A stretch of 64,000 bases of DNA from Flavobacterium piscisymbiosum (GCF_020905295.1 NZ_JAJJMM010000001.1:5580001-5644000); one strand, 5' to 3'. Positions 45,422 to 54,709 are shown, counted from the stretch's first letter. The notes: generated by a model not told the origin, from the letters alone. Numbers and translations are program-made.

Positions 45422-46192
45422 TTATTTTTGAATCAGCCCGGCAATTATATTGATGCTGAGAGCTAAAATGATGGTATTAAAAAAGAAGGAGAGCAATCCA
45501 TGCAGCAGTGCAATCCTTCGTATATGGCGGGCTGTAATATTTACGTCTGACACCTGAAAGGTAGTTCCAAGCACAAATGAAAAATAACAAAAATCCAGAT
45601 AGTCAGGAGTACTTTCATCAGGAAAATCAAGACCCCCGAATACCTGCCTGCCTTCTTTTTCCTCCCCTACTGCATAATAAAGGTGCGCATATTTAAAAGT
45701 AAAAGTGGTGTGTACTAGCCACCATGCAAATATGGCTGAGAAGATCGTCAATAAAATATGGATCGTCAGTTCGGCGCCTTTCATCTCTGCTGAAGTTTTA
45801 TAAAATAAAATTATGGCAATCATGCTGACCAGTGAGGCCAGTAAAATTAAAATCATAATTAGAGATCGGCCCGAATCCTGCTTTTCAGCTATTTTGTGAA
45901 GTTCTTTAGGATGACATTTAAAAATGGTCATCCAGGATAAAAACAGAAACATACCTGAGAACGCCAGCCAGGAAGCCATCCAGTGTATAGACGCTTTTTG
46001 AAGATCTCCCAGAATAAAAAAAACGCCAATTCCTGTGCCTATTGAAATATACAGCCGTATATGGCTGTCAACTTTCGAAATCCAGTTCTTTCTTACTTTC
46101 AAAACATATTTTTTTATGATATCTAAGGTACGTGAAAATAAATAATCAAATTGATCTTTTTTTGAATCGCCAAAATAATAGGTAATAATCAC
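45422..46192 (-). CDS. DUF1345 membrane protein (long paralogue)
   Basis: A 256-residue protein with the same landmarks as 24242-24892: EKQDSGRSLIMILILL, VHTTFTFKYAHLYYAVG, DESTPDYLDFCYFSFVLGTT and FQVSDV. It adds an N-terminal segment of about 40 residues (MIITYYFGDSKKDQFDYLFS...). It is convergent with the P-type ATPase. Function unknown; one paralogue sits with lipid genes, the other with metal genes. Confidence 0.88.
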   Translation of the reverse strand: MIITYYFGDSKKDQFDYLFSRTLDIIKKYVLKVRKNWISKVDSHIRLYISIGTGIGVFFILGDLQKASIHWMASWLAFSGMFLFLSWMTIFKCHPKELHKIAEKQDSGRSLIMILILLASLVSMIAIILFYKTSAEMKGAELTIHILLTIFSAIFAWWLVHTTFTFKYAHLYYAVGEEKEGRQVFGGLDFPDESTPDYLDFCYFSFVLGTTFQVSDVNITARHIRRIALLHGLLSFFFNTIILALSINIIAGLIQK

Positions 46193-46402
46193 TTTAACTA
46201 TTGCATTTCTAATTTAATAATTTTTGTCTGCTGTATATTACAGAAAAATAGTATAGCATAAAAAAAACACTGCACGTCCGTAAATTATATAACAGACTAA
46301 CCCGGTAATGCCCTAATTTTGCCCTTTACAATACGGAGTACAAAACAGCCTAAAACAATAACAGCACAGCAACAACTGAGCCTGTTATGAAGATTTTCAA
46401 AA

Positions 46403-46623
46403 ATGAAGAAATTCGAAATTAAAAACACCGGACCCGGCCAATGGCTGGCGAACCCATAACGAGGCGCCAAAACTCACCTGCGTCTTTGAGGATAAAAAGT
46501 TTTATTTCCAAAGGACCATCACGGGGCTTTCTAATCCGGAAGGCGACCCTAAAGAAGTGCAGCTCTTAAAGCGAATGAAAAAATGGCTAAAGCAGTACCA
46601 TAAGCAAAAAATAAACGGATAAC
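46403..46623 (+). pseudogene. frameshifted small conserved protein
   Basis: The ATG at 46403 gives KKFEIKNTGPGQWLA and then a stop. Another frame over the rest reads GWRTHNEAPKLTCVFEDKKF, then FQRTITGLSNPEGDPKEVQL, and ends at 46623. The two halves look like one small basic protein broken by an indel near 46440-46460. No family is recognised. It sits in a GC-richer patch than its surroundings, so it may be recently acquired. Confidence 0.45.
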
Positions 46624-46705
46624 CCCGGCGCATTAAAATTTTCCTAATTGAATCTGACCCCATGTTCATTAACATTTTAATATGTTGTAATCCATAATTT
46701 CAGAA

Positions 46706-47722
46706 CTAATTTTCTAAGAACTCACTGTCACTTAAAGTTTTCATAAACGCAATAAGATTATTTTTTTCCTCTTCGGTGAGCGGAATTCGTTTACCATTAT
46801 TTTTAAAAATCGGATCCAGGTTCCCAGCATCCAAAACCCCATTGTCAAAATAGTTTATAACCGATTCTAAATCAGCAAACTGTCCAAAACTTCCATAAGG
46901 AGCCGTGTATTCAATGTTTCTTAAAGTAGGAATACGAAAACTCATAAAATCAGAAGGAATGCCTGTTACCCTGCCACGCCCAGCTTCATTGGTATCCTTA
47001 TTTATTGGAAATCCAATATTTCTAAAGCTCTGATCGGTAAACAATTCTCCTGCATGACAGCTGGCGCATTTTTGCTGAAAGGTTTGATAACCCTGCAGTT
47101 CGCTTGCTGTAAAAGAGACTTCATTTCGTTTTACTTTATCATATTTGCTATTGGCAGAAATTAAAGTATACTCAAACTGCGCAATACTTTTAAAGATTCT
47201 GTCTGGCGTAATGTTCTCATCTCCAAATGCTTTTTTGAACAAATCTTTGTAAACCGCATCATCTTTAATTTTACCAATAACTTCCAAAATAGACGAATCC
47301 ATTTCTTCATGGGTTATAATAGGAACCAGCGGCTGATTTTCTAATTGGAGCTTACTTCCATCCCAATTGTAAAACTTCATAAAAGCTAAATTTTGAATGG
47401 ATGGCGTATTACGAAGTCCGATTCTGCCTTGAATTCCGATGGCTTGTGCATGCCCGTCTGCAAAAGCATTTTCCTGAATATGACAGGTGGAGCAGGAAAT
47501 GGTATTATCTGCACTAAACCTTTTTTCAGAAAAAAGTTTCTTGCCTAATTCCACACCATATTTAGTAGGCTTATTTTGACTCACAAAAGTATTCAGCTCT
47601 GGAAACCCCGATGGAATATTTAGTGAGATTTCTGGATTATCAATAGAAATCATATCAGAGTCATCATTGCTGCAAGATGCTGCCAATAATGAAAGCAATA
47701 GGATACCGATTATTTTTTTCAT
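46706..47722 (-). CDS. MauG/MbnH-like dihaem cytochrome c peroxidase
   Basis: A 338-residue lipoprotein (lipobox ending LAASC) with two haem c sites, SCSTCH (about 78-83) and KCASCH (about 217-222). Around them are the MauG/CCP landmarks: FSADNTISCSTCHIQENAFA, GLRNTPSIQNLAF, and FRIPTLRNIEYTAPYGSFGQ. Enzymes of this family either reduce H2O2 or, as MbnH, oxidise a Trp of the partner MbnP. The gene lies 65 bp after the MbnP gene on the same strand, the MbnP-MbnH pair of copper-handling loci. The activity is inferred from that pairing. Confidence 0.85.
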   Translation of the reverse strand: MKKIIGILLLSLLAASCSNDDSDMISIDNPEISLNIPSGFPELNTFVSQNKPTKYGVELGKKLFSEKRFSADNTISCSTCHIQENAFADGHAQAIGIQGRIGLRNTPSIQNLAFMKFYNWDGSKLQLENQPLVPIITHEEMDSSILEVIGKIKDDAVYKDLFKKAFGDENITPDRIFKSIAQFEYTLISANSKYDKVKRNEVSFTASELQGYQTFQQKCASCHAGELFTDQSFRNIGFPINKDTNEAGRGRVTGIPSDFMSFRIPTLRNIEYTAPYGSFGQFADLESVINYFDNGVLDAGNLDPIFKNNGKRIPLTEEEKNNLIAFMKTLSDSEFLEN

Positions 47723-47787
47723 TATAAATGAGTTTAAAAACAGAACCGTCTAACTTGTAAAAATTCAGACGGTTTTGAAATGTAATT

Positions 47788-48654
47788 TTAGTTTTCTACG
47801 CTTGTAACAGAAAACATTCCCGAGATATCACTTGATCCGTTTCCTCCCAAATTATCAACAAACTTTACCATTTGTGCGGCAGTGTGAATATTTGGCGTTG
47901 CATTGTCATCCATCCCTGTTCCTGTAGACAATGTAATTGTATTTGTTTTTCCGCTTAACAATTTATCAAAATCTGCCTTAATTTTGATTTTTGGCGCCTG
48001 GCTTCCAACAACTGCATTAGCAGTAAGATTTAAGGTAATATCCCTGTAAGCATTTACGCCCTGGGTATAGTTTGGAGCAGTTCCTGCAACTGTGCTTCCG
48101 GTATGAATTGACATTGTTTTATTATCAGTATCATAAAAGCCTTCTACTTTTGTAAAACGGTAGCCGCTTCCCCATTCCCACATCATTTCTGTGTCGTTAG
48201 CTCCCGCCGCCGCATAGAAATTAGGAAATCTAACCTGATCTAAAGCATTTTGCTCTGGTTTAATCCCTAAACCAAATTTAATCTGCTTGTAAGTCCCAGA
48301 AGGTATATTACTTAAAACATAACTTAATGAAGCCGTTTTGGCCTGATCGATTACGGTCGCTCCTTTATCCAGATCATTTACGTTGTATGGAACTTCGTCT
48401 CCATTGTCTTTTACAAGACGAATGTTGCTGATTACATATTTAAGCTCCGAGAAATGATGTACTTGTCCTGTCGCAGAAGTATTTGCCGATGCTGATGTTG
48501 AAGCTGCATTACCCAGCACAATAGTGGTATTTTTGAAAGTATTATTGAATTCCAGTGTTACATTATTTGCCACAGGATTGTCATCATCACTTGAACACGA
48601 TACGAATGCCAAAGAGACTATTGATAATAAAAGGTATTTTTTTAAATTTTGCAT
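47788..48654 (-). CDS. MbnP-like copper-binding lipoprotein
   Basis: A 288-residue lipoprotein (lipobox ending FVSC). The MbnP-type core is seen in LEFNNTFKNTTIVLGNAAS, VHHFSELKYVISNIRLVKDN and MMWEWGSGYRFTKVEGFYD; its WEW motif (about residue 148) is where a modified Trp is found in studied MbnP proteins. The late Asp/His stretch (MDDNATPNIHTAAQM) adds possible ligands. With MbnH-like, TonB and YtkA-like neighbours it should bind copper in the periplasm or at the surface. The role is inferred; the metal is not tested. Confidence 0.82.
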   Translation of the reverse strand: MQNLKKYLLLSIVSLAFVSCSSDDDNPVANNVTLEFNNTFKNTTIVLGNAASTSASANTSATGQVHHFSELKYVISNIRLVKDNGDEVPYNVNDLDKGATVIDQAKTASLSYVLSNIPSGTYKQIKFGLGIKPEQNALDQVRFPNFYAAAGANDTEMMWEWGSGYRFTKVEGFYDTDNKTMSIHTGSTVAGTAPNYTQGVNAYRDITLNLTANAVVGSQAPKIKIKADFDKLLSGKTNTITLSTGTGMDDNATPNIHTAAQMVKFVDNLGGNGSSDISGMFSVTSVEN

Positions 48655-48712
48655 TTCTTTTGATTTAATTTTTGTAATTCTACTTACTTAATTTATGCGG
48701 GATAACCAATAA

Positions 48713-49075
48713 TTAAATAGGCGGGGGTACAAAAATCTCAAGGTATGGCTCTAGCAGTTCCAGTTCCTTATAAATTAATACTTTATTAGAATTCATAACC
48801 TTTACAACACGAATTGTAAAATCAAAATTTGAAAGCAATGCGATGTCAATCTTTTTGCCAATACTGGTAAGCTCCAAATCGACAGGATCTGATTTTTCTA
48901 ATTCTTTCTTTAGATGACATTTACCATGACACTGCATTTCTGGCTTTGCCTTGTTTACACAAAATTCCTGTTCAATATTTTTCTGATTGAGTTTAAAGTG
49001 CACAATAATCAATCCCTGCTGAAAAGAAACCAGCAGAAACAACATTGTCATTGTGAAACTAAAAACTTTTTTCAT
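48713..49075 (-). CDS. small exported protein with C-x8-CxGxC motif, copy 1
   Basis: A 120-residue exported protein (N-terminal hydrophobic segment about residues 5-25) with FKLNQKNI, then CV-x8-CHGKC and HLKKEL. The same pattern, with identical Cys spacing, occurs at 52302-52679: FKLNQK-x-I-x4-CV-x8-CxGxC-x-L-x-K. The pair flanks the TonB receptor and YtkA-like genes. Cys and His placement suggests a metal site, probably copper given the locus. The C-terminus is PPP-rich. No family name is known to me. Confidence 0.7.
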   Translation of the reverse strand: MKKVFSFTMTMLFLLVSFQQGLIIVHFKLNQKNIEQEFCVNKAKPEMQCHGKCHLKKELEKSDPVDLELTSIGKKIDIALLSNFDFTIRVVKVMNSNKVLIYKELELLEPYLEIFVPPPI

Positions 49076-49080
49076 TTTTA

Positions 49081-51060
49081 TTAGAAGTTGAATTTTAAAG
49101 ACGTGAAAATATTACGTCCCATTCTGGGAATATTTCCCCAGTCGGCATAAGTGCTGTAATATTCGTTTAATAAATTCTCTGCCCCGACTTGCACAACAGT
49201 TTTTATTTTATTGATTTTGAAACTATAATTTGCAGAAATATTCCAGATTGTATAGGCTGAAGTTAAATCTTCTCCATATTCCGGGCTGTAATTAATCTGT
49301 TCAAAATCACCATTTACAGAAGTCTGTATTCCGAAATTTTTATGCATAAAATGAAGCGAAGTCTGATAACTAAGTGGACGAATAAAAGGCAGATTCCCTC
49401 CTTTATCATCCATGCCGCGTGCGTATGTAAGTGTTCCTTTCCAATGTAAATGCGGCAAAATATCATAACTTGCATTCATCGACATATTTAAAAGTGTGGC
49501 ATAATCTAGTGAAGTATACCCTTTTACACCAACAGATTGATAGTTCATCGGACTTCCCATACTTAAAACTCTTCCAATGATATAATTCTCAATGTAGAAG
49601 TAATTAATTTTTCCCTGAATACTTAATCTCTCGTTTTTAAAACCTGCGCTTGCATTTCCTTCATACGAAATTTCATTTTTCAAATTCGGATTTCCGATAT
49701 AATCGTAACGATCAAAACTATTGTAGATATAATATCCGTAACCTTCAGAAACCGAAGGTGCTCTGTGTCCGTAACCCGTTCCAATAGAGAAATTAAAATG
49801 ATCAATATCCAGATTATAACCTGCGTGAAGACTCGGTAAAAATCTTGTTTGTTCCTGCGGTGCGCCGGGATGAAAAATCCAATTGAATTCTACGTATTTC
49901 GAGTAATTGTAATTTACCCCCAAAGAACCTCCTAAATTCACCTGACTTTTATCTGAAAGATCCCAGGAATTATTCATAGATAATCCTGCATAACGAGTCG
50001 TAACCCACGGCCAGCTGTAAGCAAACATGGTTCTATTGCTTCGATCCTGGGGATACATTCTCATTTCTGCAATCGACAAATTATCGTAAGCATTCAACTG
50101 TATTTCAGACGAATAATTATTTCTTTTTGCATTTGCTTTAGAAACCAATCCGTAAGTTGTACTCCAGCCCGGCATATCCATATGAACTAGGTTTTCAGGA
50201 CGGGTCGTATCATCCATATAATGCTCAATTGCATTAAAATATATTTTTGTATCGACAACTTTTATTAATCCTTCTTCAAATAATTGTTTATAAGAAGCCG
50301 ATGTAATCAGCGCGCGTGAAAGCGATAGATCCATTGGTAATGCAGGATAGCCGACATCTTTTGCCATATCAAAAATAGCATCGAGTCTTACCGCCGATAA
50401 ATCACTTGTTTTATAAGCGAAACCTAATGAAGTGTTGAACTTTTTATATTGTGAATGTCTTACTAGGTCATTATTTCCATCATAATAATCGTCTGCTTTT
50501 CGATAGGAAATACTTCCATCGGCTACAAATTTTTCGCCCGAATAAGAGACATTTCCAAGATTAAAAAACTGTTTATTATTAAATTCAAATCCAGTTTGGT
50601 AGGCACCGTTCCATTTTTTAGCGAGACCAAACGGCGTGCTTTTTCTTTTTAAATCGATACTTCCCGCGACAGTTGCACCGTGAAGACTTCCTTCCTGCCC
50701 CGACTTTATATCAATTGTCGAAAGATTATTGCTTTCTACATAAGACGTTATCGGATCCATTTTATCGGTACAGGCACCAAAAACGTGCATTCCGTCAATG
50801 GTAACCGTAGAGCGTTCGCTGCTCATATTATTTAGCAGTGGTTCCCAAGCATAAGCGCCACGTTTTATGAAACTGATATTATCTGATGATGACAAAAATT
50901 CATCAACTGAAACAGCCATTTTCATTTCGGTTTCTATTTTCTTTTTGGCTGCGCTCTTTACTTGTACTTCTTCTAAATTTTTAATGCTGTCTTGATGTGC
51001 ATGTGTGTTTTGAGCTGTTACTGACAATCCCAAAAAAAGTAACATTATTATATATTTCAT
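49081..51060 (-). CDS. TonB-dependent receptor of the MbnP locus
   Basis: About 659 residues. A signal peptide (MKYIIMLLFLGLSVTAQ) chosen at 51060 leaves 4 bp to the previous stop; the frame continues to 51093 but overlaps that gene. The plug has ERSTVTIDGMHVFG and SGQEGSLHGATVAGSIDLKR, and the barrel runs to the terminal strand LKFNF. It would take up a metal, metallophore or protein ligand. Its neighbours (MbnP, MbnH-like, YtkA-like) suggest copper. The length is normal for a receptor without a CarboxypepD domain. Confidence 0.88.
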   Translation of the reverse strand: MKYIIMLLFLGLSVTAQNTHAHQDSIKNLEEVQVKSAAKKKIETEMKMAVSVDEFLSSSDNISFIKRGAYAWEPLLNNMSSERSTVTIDGMHVFGACTDKMDPITSYVESNNLSTIDIKSGQEGSLHGATVAGSIDLKRKSTPFGLAKKWNGAYQTGFEFNNKQFFNLGNVSYSGEKFVADGSISYRKADDYYDGNNDLVRHSQYKKFNTSLGFAYKTSDLSAVRLDAIFDMAKDVGYPALPMDLSLSRALITSASYKQLFEEGLIKVVDTKIYFNAIEHYMDDTTRPENLVHMDMPGWSTTYGLVSKANAKRNNYSSEIQLNAYDNLSIAEMRMYPQDRSNRTMFAYSWPWVTTRYAGLSMNNSWDLSDKSQVNLGGSLGVNYNYSKYVEFNWIFHPGAPQEQTRFLPSLHAGYNLDIDHFNFSIGTGYGHRAPSVSEGYGYYIYNSFDRYDYIGNPNLKNEISYEGNASAGFKNERLSIQGKINYFYIENYIIGRVLSMGSPMNYQSVGVKGYTSLDYATLLNMSMNASYDILPHLHWKGTLTYARGMDDKGGNLPFIRPLSYQTSLHFMHKNFGIQTSVNGDFEQINYSPEYGEDLTSAYTIWNISANYSFKINKIKTVVQVGAENLLNEYYSTYADWGNIPRMGRNIFTSLKFNF

Positions 51061-51064
51061 GTTT

Positions 51065-51988
51065 TTAGAATAATGTATCAATATAAAGTTCACTTTTTAC
51101 ACCTTCAACTCCCGGCGTAAAATCTGTTGGAACTACAGTTCCTTTGATAATCAGTCCATTTTGATTCATCATAATTAAATTCAATGTCCAGTTTCCTGTC
51201 ATGGTATAATTGACAACTCCGTGGTACAAACCATCATTTTGCTGCGTCAGATCCTGATTGTTTGGCGAAGAGTGATTTCCCATTGATGGTTCAGGCATTC
51301 TTGGATCTAATTTTAAAGTGTAACCGCTTACTTCTGAATAAGAAAATTGAGAAGCATCCGGAAAAGTTCCCGCTGCATTGGCTGGTTTATTATATTTATA
51401 AATACCTGCAGTTAATTTATTTTCTGAAACGGTTGGTTTTTGGGGGGCAACTAACGCAATACTATATTGTTGGTTATCTTTTCCTGTAAAAGTTGTCATG
51501 TTGAGATTTTTGTTGCTCTGTTTAGCCACAGACACATCTTTATTAATCTCATATTTCTGATTATCAGCGGTAAAACTTACATATAATTTCCAGCTGTCTG
51601 GTGTAACACTCTCACTAGTAAATACGGAATATCCAGCGAAATATTTATTGACCGCATCGTATTGAAGATTATACTGGTGCGGACAGGAAGTTTTGCTTCC
51701 ATCAGCGGCAGTCATAATGGGTAAAAAAGTTACTTCCGATGTACTTATGTTCTGACTGGTCTGTGTATTAGTAATTTTTAAATGAAGCTCATTATAACCT
51801 TTATAAAAAGTACCGTTTAAAGCTTCAATACTGATTTTATAGTTACCGCTTGTAAAGGAAACGGTTTCTCTAAACTCATAATATTCAGAAACTTCAGAGC
51901 CTATTTCGGCTTCGTAATCTGTTTTATCAATTGTGCAGGAGGTAATCACACTAAATAATGCAATGACTAGAAATTTAAAAGATTTCAT
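51065..51988 (-). CDS. YtkA/FixH-like lipoprotein of the copper locus
   Basis: A 307-residue lipoprotein (lipobox ending ITSC). Two beta-rich halves: GNYKISIEALNGTFYKGYNE with LHLKITNTQTS, and SGYTLKLDPRMPEPSMGNHS with YHGVVNYTMTGNWTLNLIM. The MPEPSMGNH segment matches the MxxMxH-type copper-binding loop of YtkA-like domains. Probably a periplasmic copper carrier serving the TonB receptor gene that follows 4 bp later. The name rests on pattern reading, not a search. Confidence 0.7.
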   Translation of the reverse strand: MKSFKFLVIALFSVITSCTIDKTDYEAEIGSEVSEYYEFRETVSFTSGNYKISIEALNGTFYKGYNELHLKITNTQTSQNISTSEVTFLPIMTAADGSKTSCPHQYNLQYDAVNKYFAGYSVFTSESVTPDSWKLYVSFTADNQKYEINKDVSVAKQSNKNLNMTTFTGKDNQQYSIALVAPQKPTVSENKLTAGIYKYNKPANAAGTFPDASQFSYSEVSGYTLKLDPRMPEPSMGNHSSPNNQDLTQQNDGLYHGVVNYTMTGNWTLNLIMMNQNGLIIKGTVVPTDFTPGVEGVKSELYIDTLF

Positions 51989-52301
51989 TGGTAATGAATG
52001 TTAGAAAACTGTTTAAAATACAGCGCAAAACGACTAGATTTAGAAAATAAAAACAAGCCAAAGTGCTGCGAAATTTGAGTATGTTTAATTGAAAATACAG
52101 TTAAAGTATATTTTCAAAACAGTAATTCGATCAACAGTTTCTGTAGTAAAAAAGATAGTATGAATAAAAACAGCTTTTTTCTATAAGCTCAATTCTTGTA
52201 ATAAATTCATATATAGTAATATGAAAATACGTGACACTCTTTTGAATTATTGGATACTTACAATGAAATCAACTTTTTAAAATTGAAACTGAAATATTGA
52301 T
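51989..52301. other. intergenic region, no gene seen
   Basis: About 310 AT-rich bases upstream of the YtkA-like gene and downstream of the copy-2 Cys-motif gene. It presumably carries the promoter of the minus-strand locus. Confidence 0.4.
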
Positions 52302-52679
52302 CTATACCAACCAGAGCGGAGGGTGAAAAGTAAGATTAGAAGCCTTTATAGGTTTCTTTTCAAATAAAATAAAAGTATTTTCTTTTGAATCAATAAAAGG
52401 AACAATATCAAAGTTTACTTCAGAAGCACTTTGAACATAAACAAGCTCTAATTTATCTTTTAGGCTGTCCTGCATTTTTCTTTCGTTATCAGAATATTTT
52501 TTGATACTTTTTTGCAGTTCACAACGACCATTACAGCTGTTGAATGCTAATTTACGCTGTACACAAATAGTTTTGGCTATCTCTTTCTGATTGAGTTTGA
52601 ATGAAGCATATACAAACAGGCTCCCAAATGATGGGGATAAAATTAAAATAGAAAGTACTATGATGATTAATCTTTTCAA
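52302..52679 (-). CDS. small exported protein with C-x8-CxGxC motif, copy 2
   Basis: A 125-residue exported protein: hydrophobic start MKRLIIIVLSILILSPSFG, then FKLNQKEI, CV-x8-CNGRC and LQKSI, in the same register as the protein at 48713. The ending is Pro-rich with His (FHPPLWLV). It opens the minus-strand copper cluster, 313 bp upstream of the YtkA-like gene. It may have its own promoter near the (CT)24 tract. Role unknown; a metal site is inferred. Confidence 0.68.
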   Translation of the reverse strand: MKRLIIIVLSILILSPSFGSLFVYASFKLNQKEIAKTICVQRKLAFNSCNGRCELQKSIKKYSDNERKMQDSLKDKLELVYVQSASEVNFDIVPFIDSKENTFILFEKKPIKASNLTFHPPLWLV

Positions 52680-52877
52680 CTGCTTGTTATGTATTTATCA
52701 ATATAAAAAACTTATTTTTTTTTTCACTCAGATCAAATTATCTAAAGATTTGATTAAATGGATGAACCTAACATAGTTTAGACTGTATTAATAAATATAA
52801 GAAGATCAATACAAGGTATCTGATTATTTGATTTGTATAGCCTCTTACTTTGTAAAAAAAACTAAAAATTTACTAAA

Positions 52878-52932
<55 letters not shown>

Positions 52933-53059
52933 CCTTTTTTGAGTATTATTGTGAAATTTATGTTTGATAAAGAGCCAAGTGCAAATGGAAAATATTTTTT
53001 AGAAAATTAAGGGTCAGTCTTATGGCACAACTATTGCACTATTAAGTTAAACATAAAAT

Positions 53060-53149
53060 ATGATAAAGATGCACAATAGACTTAATTGCTGGAAATGTGT
53101 TGTAATGCTTACTGGATTAATGGGCTTTGTTACTGTTTTTTCACTATAA
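53060..53149 (+). CDS. 29-residue CWKC small protein, copy 2
   Basis: Encodes MIKMHNRLNCWKCVVMLTGL then MGFVTVFSL. It is a clear paralogue of 34376-34459 with the same NRLNCWKCV head and hydrophobic tail. A terminator (53168-53194) follows at once. ATG 53060 or 53069 may be the start. Like copy 1 it stands alone. Confidence 0.7.
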   Translation: MIKMHNRLNCWKCVVMLTGLMGFVTVFSL

Positions 53150-53167
53150 ATTTTTAACACAGGAATA

Positions 53168-53194
53168 GAGTTGCAAATCCGTAGTTTGCAACTC
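53168..53194 (+). terminator. terminator of CWKC small gene 2
   Basis: Ten-base arms GAGTTGCAAA and TTTGCAACTC around seven bases, followed by TTATTT. It lies 19 bp after the small gene. Confidence 0.78.
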
Positions 53195-53239
53195 TTATTT
53201 GTGAATGGTAAATTATTAATTTCACTTTTTAAGTTTTAT

Positions 53240-53911
53240 TTAGATTTCCTCGGCCATAAAACCAATGCCCCTGACGGTTCTCAGCCTTTTATCATCTGCA
53301 GTAACACGAAGCTTTTTTCTAATGCTACTCATAAAAACATCAATAATACTTGTGTCGTATTCATAATCTATACCCCATACTTCCCGTATAATGTCGACTC
53401 GGGAACATACTTCCCCTTTATTCCGCACAAGATAAGCCAGCAGCAGAAATTCTTTACGTGTCAGCAGTACCTCCCTGTTGGCTTTTAACACTTTACAGCT
53501 GCTCATTTTTATAGTGATATCAGAGAGTGAATATTCCCGCTCTGATTTTTTTTGCCCTTTTTTTTCATAGACCATAATCCTTGATAGCAGTTCGCCGCGG
53601 GTAAACGGCTTTTTTATATAATCATTGGCACCGCACTCCAGACCTATAATGGTATCTTCAAGGTAGTCCTTTGCTGTGAGAAAAATTATAGGTGTATGGA
53701 TATCAGATACTCGTATTGCCTGGCACACTTCCATGCCTGAAGCTGATGGCAGTATCCAGCTTAGCAGTATAACGTCATAGTTTCTTGTTGTTGCCCGAAG
53801 AACTCCTTCCTGACCGTCTTCGGCAGTATGGACAAAATGTCCTTCGTCCTCAAGCCCAAGACGCAGAAAATTTACATTTTTTGGCTGGTTATCAATTATG
53901 AGAATATTCAT
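53240..53911 (-). CDS. orphan OmpR-family regulator with a degenerate receiver
   Basis: About 223 residues: receiver, then winged helix with VLLTRKEFLLLAYLVRNKGE and DTSIIDVFMSSIRKKLRV, ending TVRGIGFMAEE. The acceptor site reads VILLSWILPSASG, so the Asp is Ser; the acidic pocket is IIDNQPKN, with one acidic residue replaced by Asn. The switch Thr (FLTAKDY) and Lys (YIKKPF) remain. It therefore cannot be phosphorylated in the usual way and has no kinase beside it. ATG 53911 is chosen over the upstream TTG. Convergent with the CWKC small gene. Confidence 0.85.
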   Translation of the reverse strand: MNILIIDNQPKNVNFLRLGLEDEGHFVHTAEDGQEGVLRATTRNYDVILLSWILPSASGMEVCQAIRVSDIHTPIIFLTAKDYLEDTIIGLECGANDYIKKPFTRGELLSRIMVYEKKGQKKSEREYSLSDITIKMSSCKVLKANREVLLTRKEFLLLAYLVRNKGEVCSRVDIIREVWGIDYEYDTSIIDVFMSSIRKKLRVTADDKRLRTVRGIGFMAEEI

Positions 53912-54203
53912 TATCAAGTAGTTAATTACTGGTTAGGGATTTGATGAGAATCCTATATAATAAGGTTAATTTTGAAAGTCAGATTAACTGGAAATGCAAT
54001 TAATCTGCTTATATAAAAATCTAAGCGCAGCCTTTTAATTTGAATTCATTTTAATTACTACTATAATAAAATTGTACAGGCGGAAAACAGAAAACAAAAT
54101 GTCCCTGCCGTACGTCAATAGAAAATTGCAGCATTAATATCATACTGTAACTTTGATCAATGCCTTGTGGGGCACCGAGAAAAAAAATGGAAAGTTTTTT
54201 TGG

Positions 54204-54542
54204 CTATGCTTCAGCGCTGCCTATCTGCGGGGGCTGCCATATGCAGCTAAGGTAATAAGATGAAAAGGATTCATATGAGTTTGAAGTACCTCCCTTAAAT
54301 TGAAAAGTAAAATAAAAAAAAAGTTCATTTATCTCTGTAAGAGCAACAGCTCCTTTGCAGCTTGCACACTGGCAAAACGAACAGCAAACAGCTTTGTGGT
54401 TATGATCGCTGCTTTTTTGATGAGAAACCATGTCCTGCTGAACATGAACGGGACGATCAATGTCTCCACATGAAATCAACAGTAATGTCAGTAGACGTAC
54501 TGCCAGTAAAATTACAAAAATAGATCTTTGATAGCTCATCAT
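54204..54542 (-). CDS. DUF6660-like Cys-rich envelope protein, copy 3
   Basis: A 112-residue exported protein: hydrophobic N-terminus (about 8-24), CCSFCQCASCKGAVAL (about 52-67) and SCIWQPPQIGSAEA. It is the third member of the family in this window; this copy stands by itself, beside a His-rich peptide gene. A metal-binding or sensing role is inferred. Confidence 0.72.
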   Translation of the reverse strand: MMSYQRSIFVILLAVRLLTLLLISCGDIDRPVHVQQDMVSHQKSSDHNHKAVCCSFCQCASCKGAVALTEINELFFYFTFQFKGGTSNSYESFSSYYLSCIWQPPQIGSAEA

Positions 54543-54652
54543 TGTAAATCTACAAAAAAACTGGATACATTAAAAGTAAATATTATTTAAAACAAAATCT
54601 TCAAGAAAGCCCAGTGGTTTGAAAAAGTATATCTGTTCATAATAATGCCACT

Positions 54653-54692
54653 GCAAAAAAAACGCCCCCTGCCATCAATAGACAAGGGACGT
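54653..54692 (-). terminator. terminator of the His-rich gene
   Basis: Arms ACGTCCCTTGTC and GGCAGGGGGCGT on the minus strand (nine Watson-Crick and three G-U pairs) with a T8 tail. Confidence 0.65.
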
Positions 54693-54709
54693 TATAAACA
54701 TCTTGGGGA

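Noticed and set aside
53171..53488. 105-codon plus-strand frame
   Set aside because: It overlaps the response regulator gene on the other strand and the terminator; a shadow frame.
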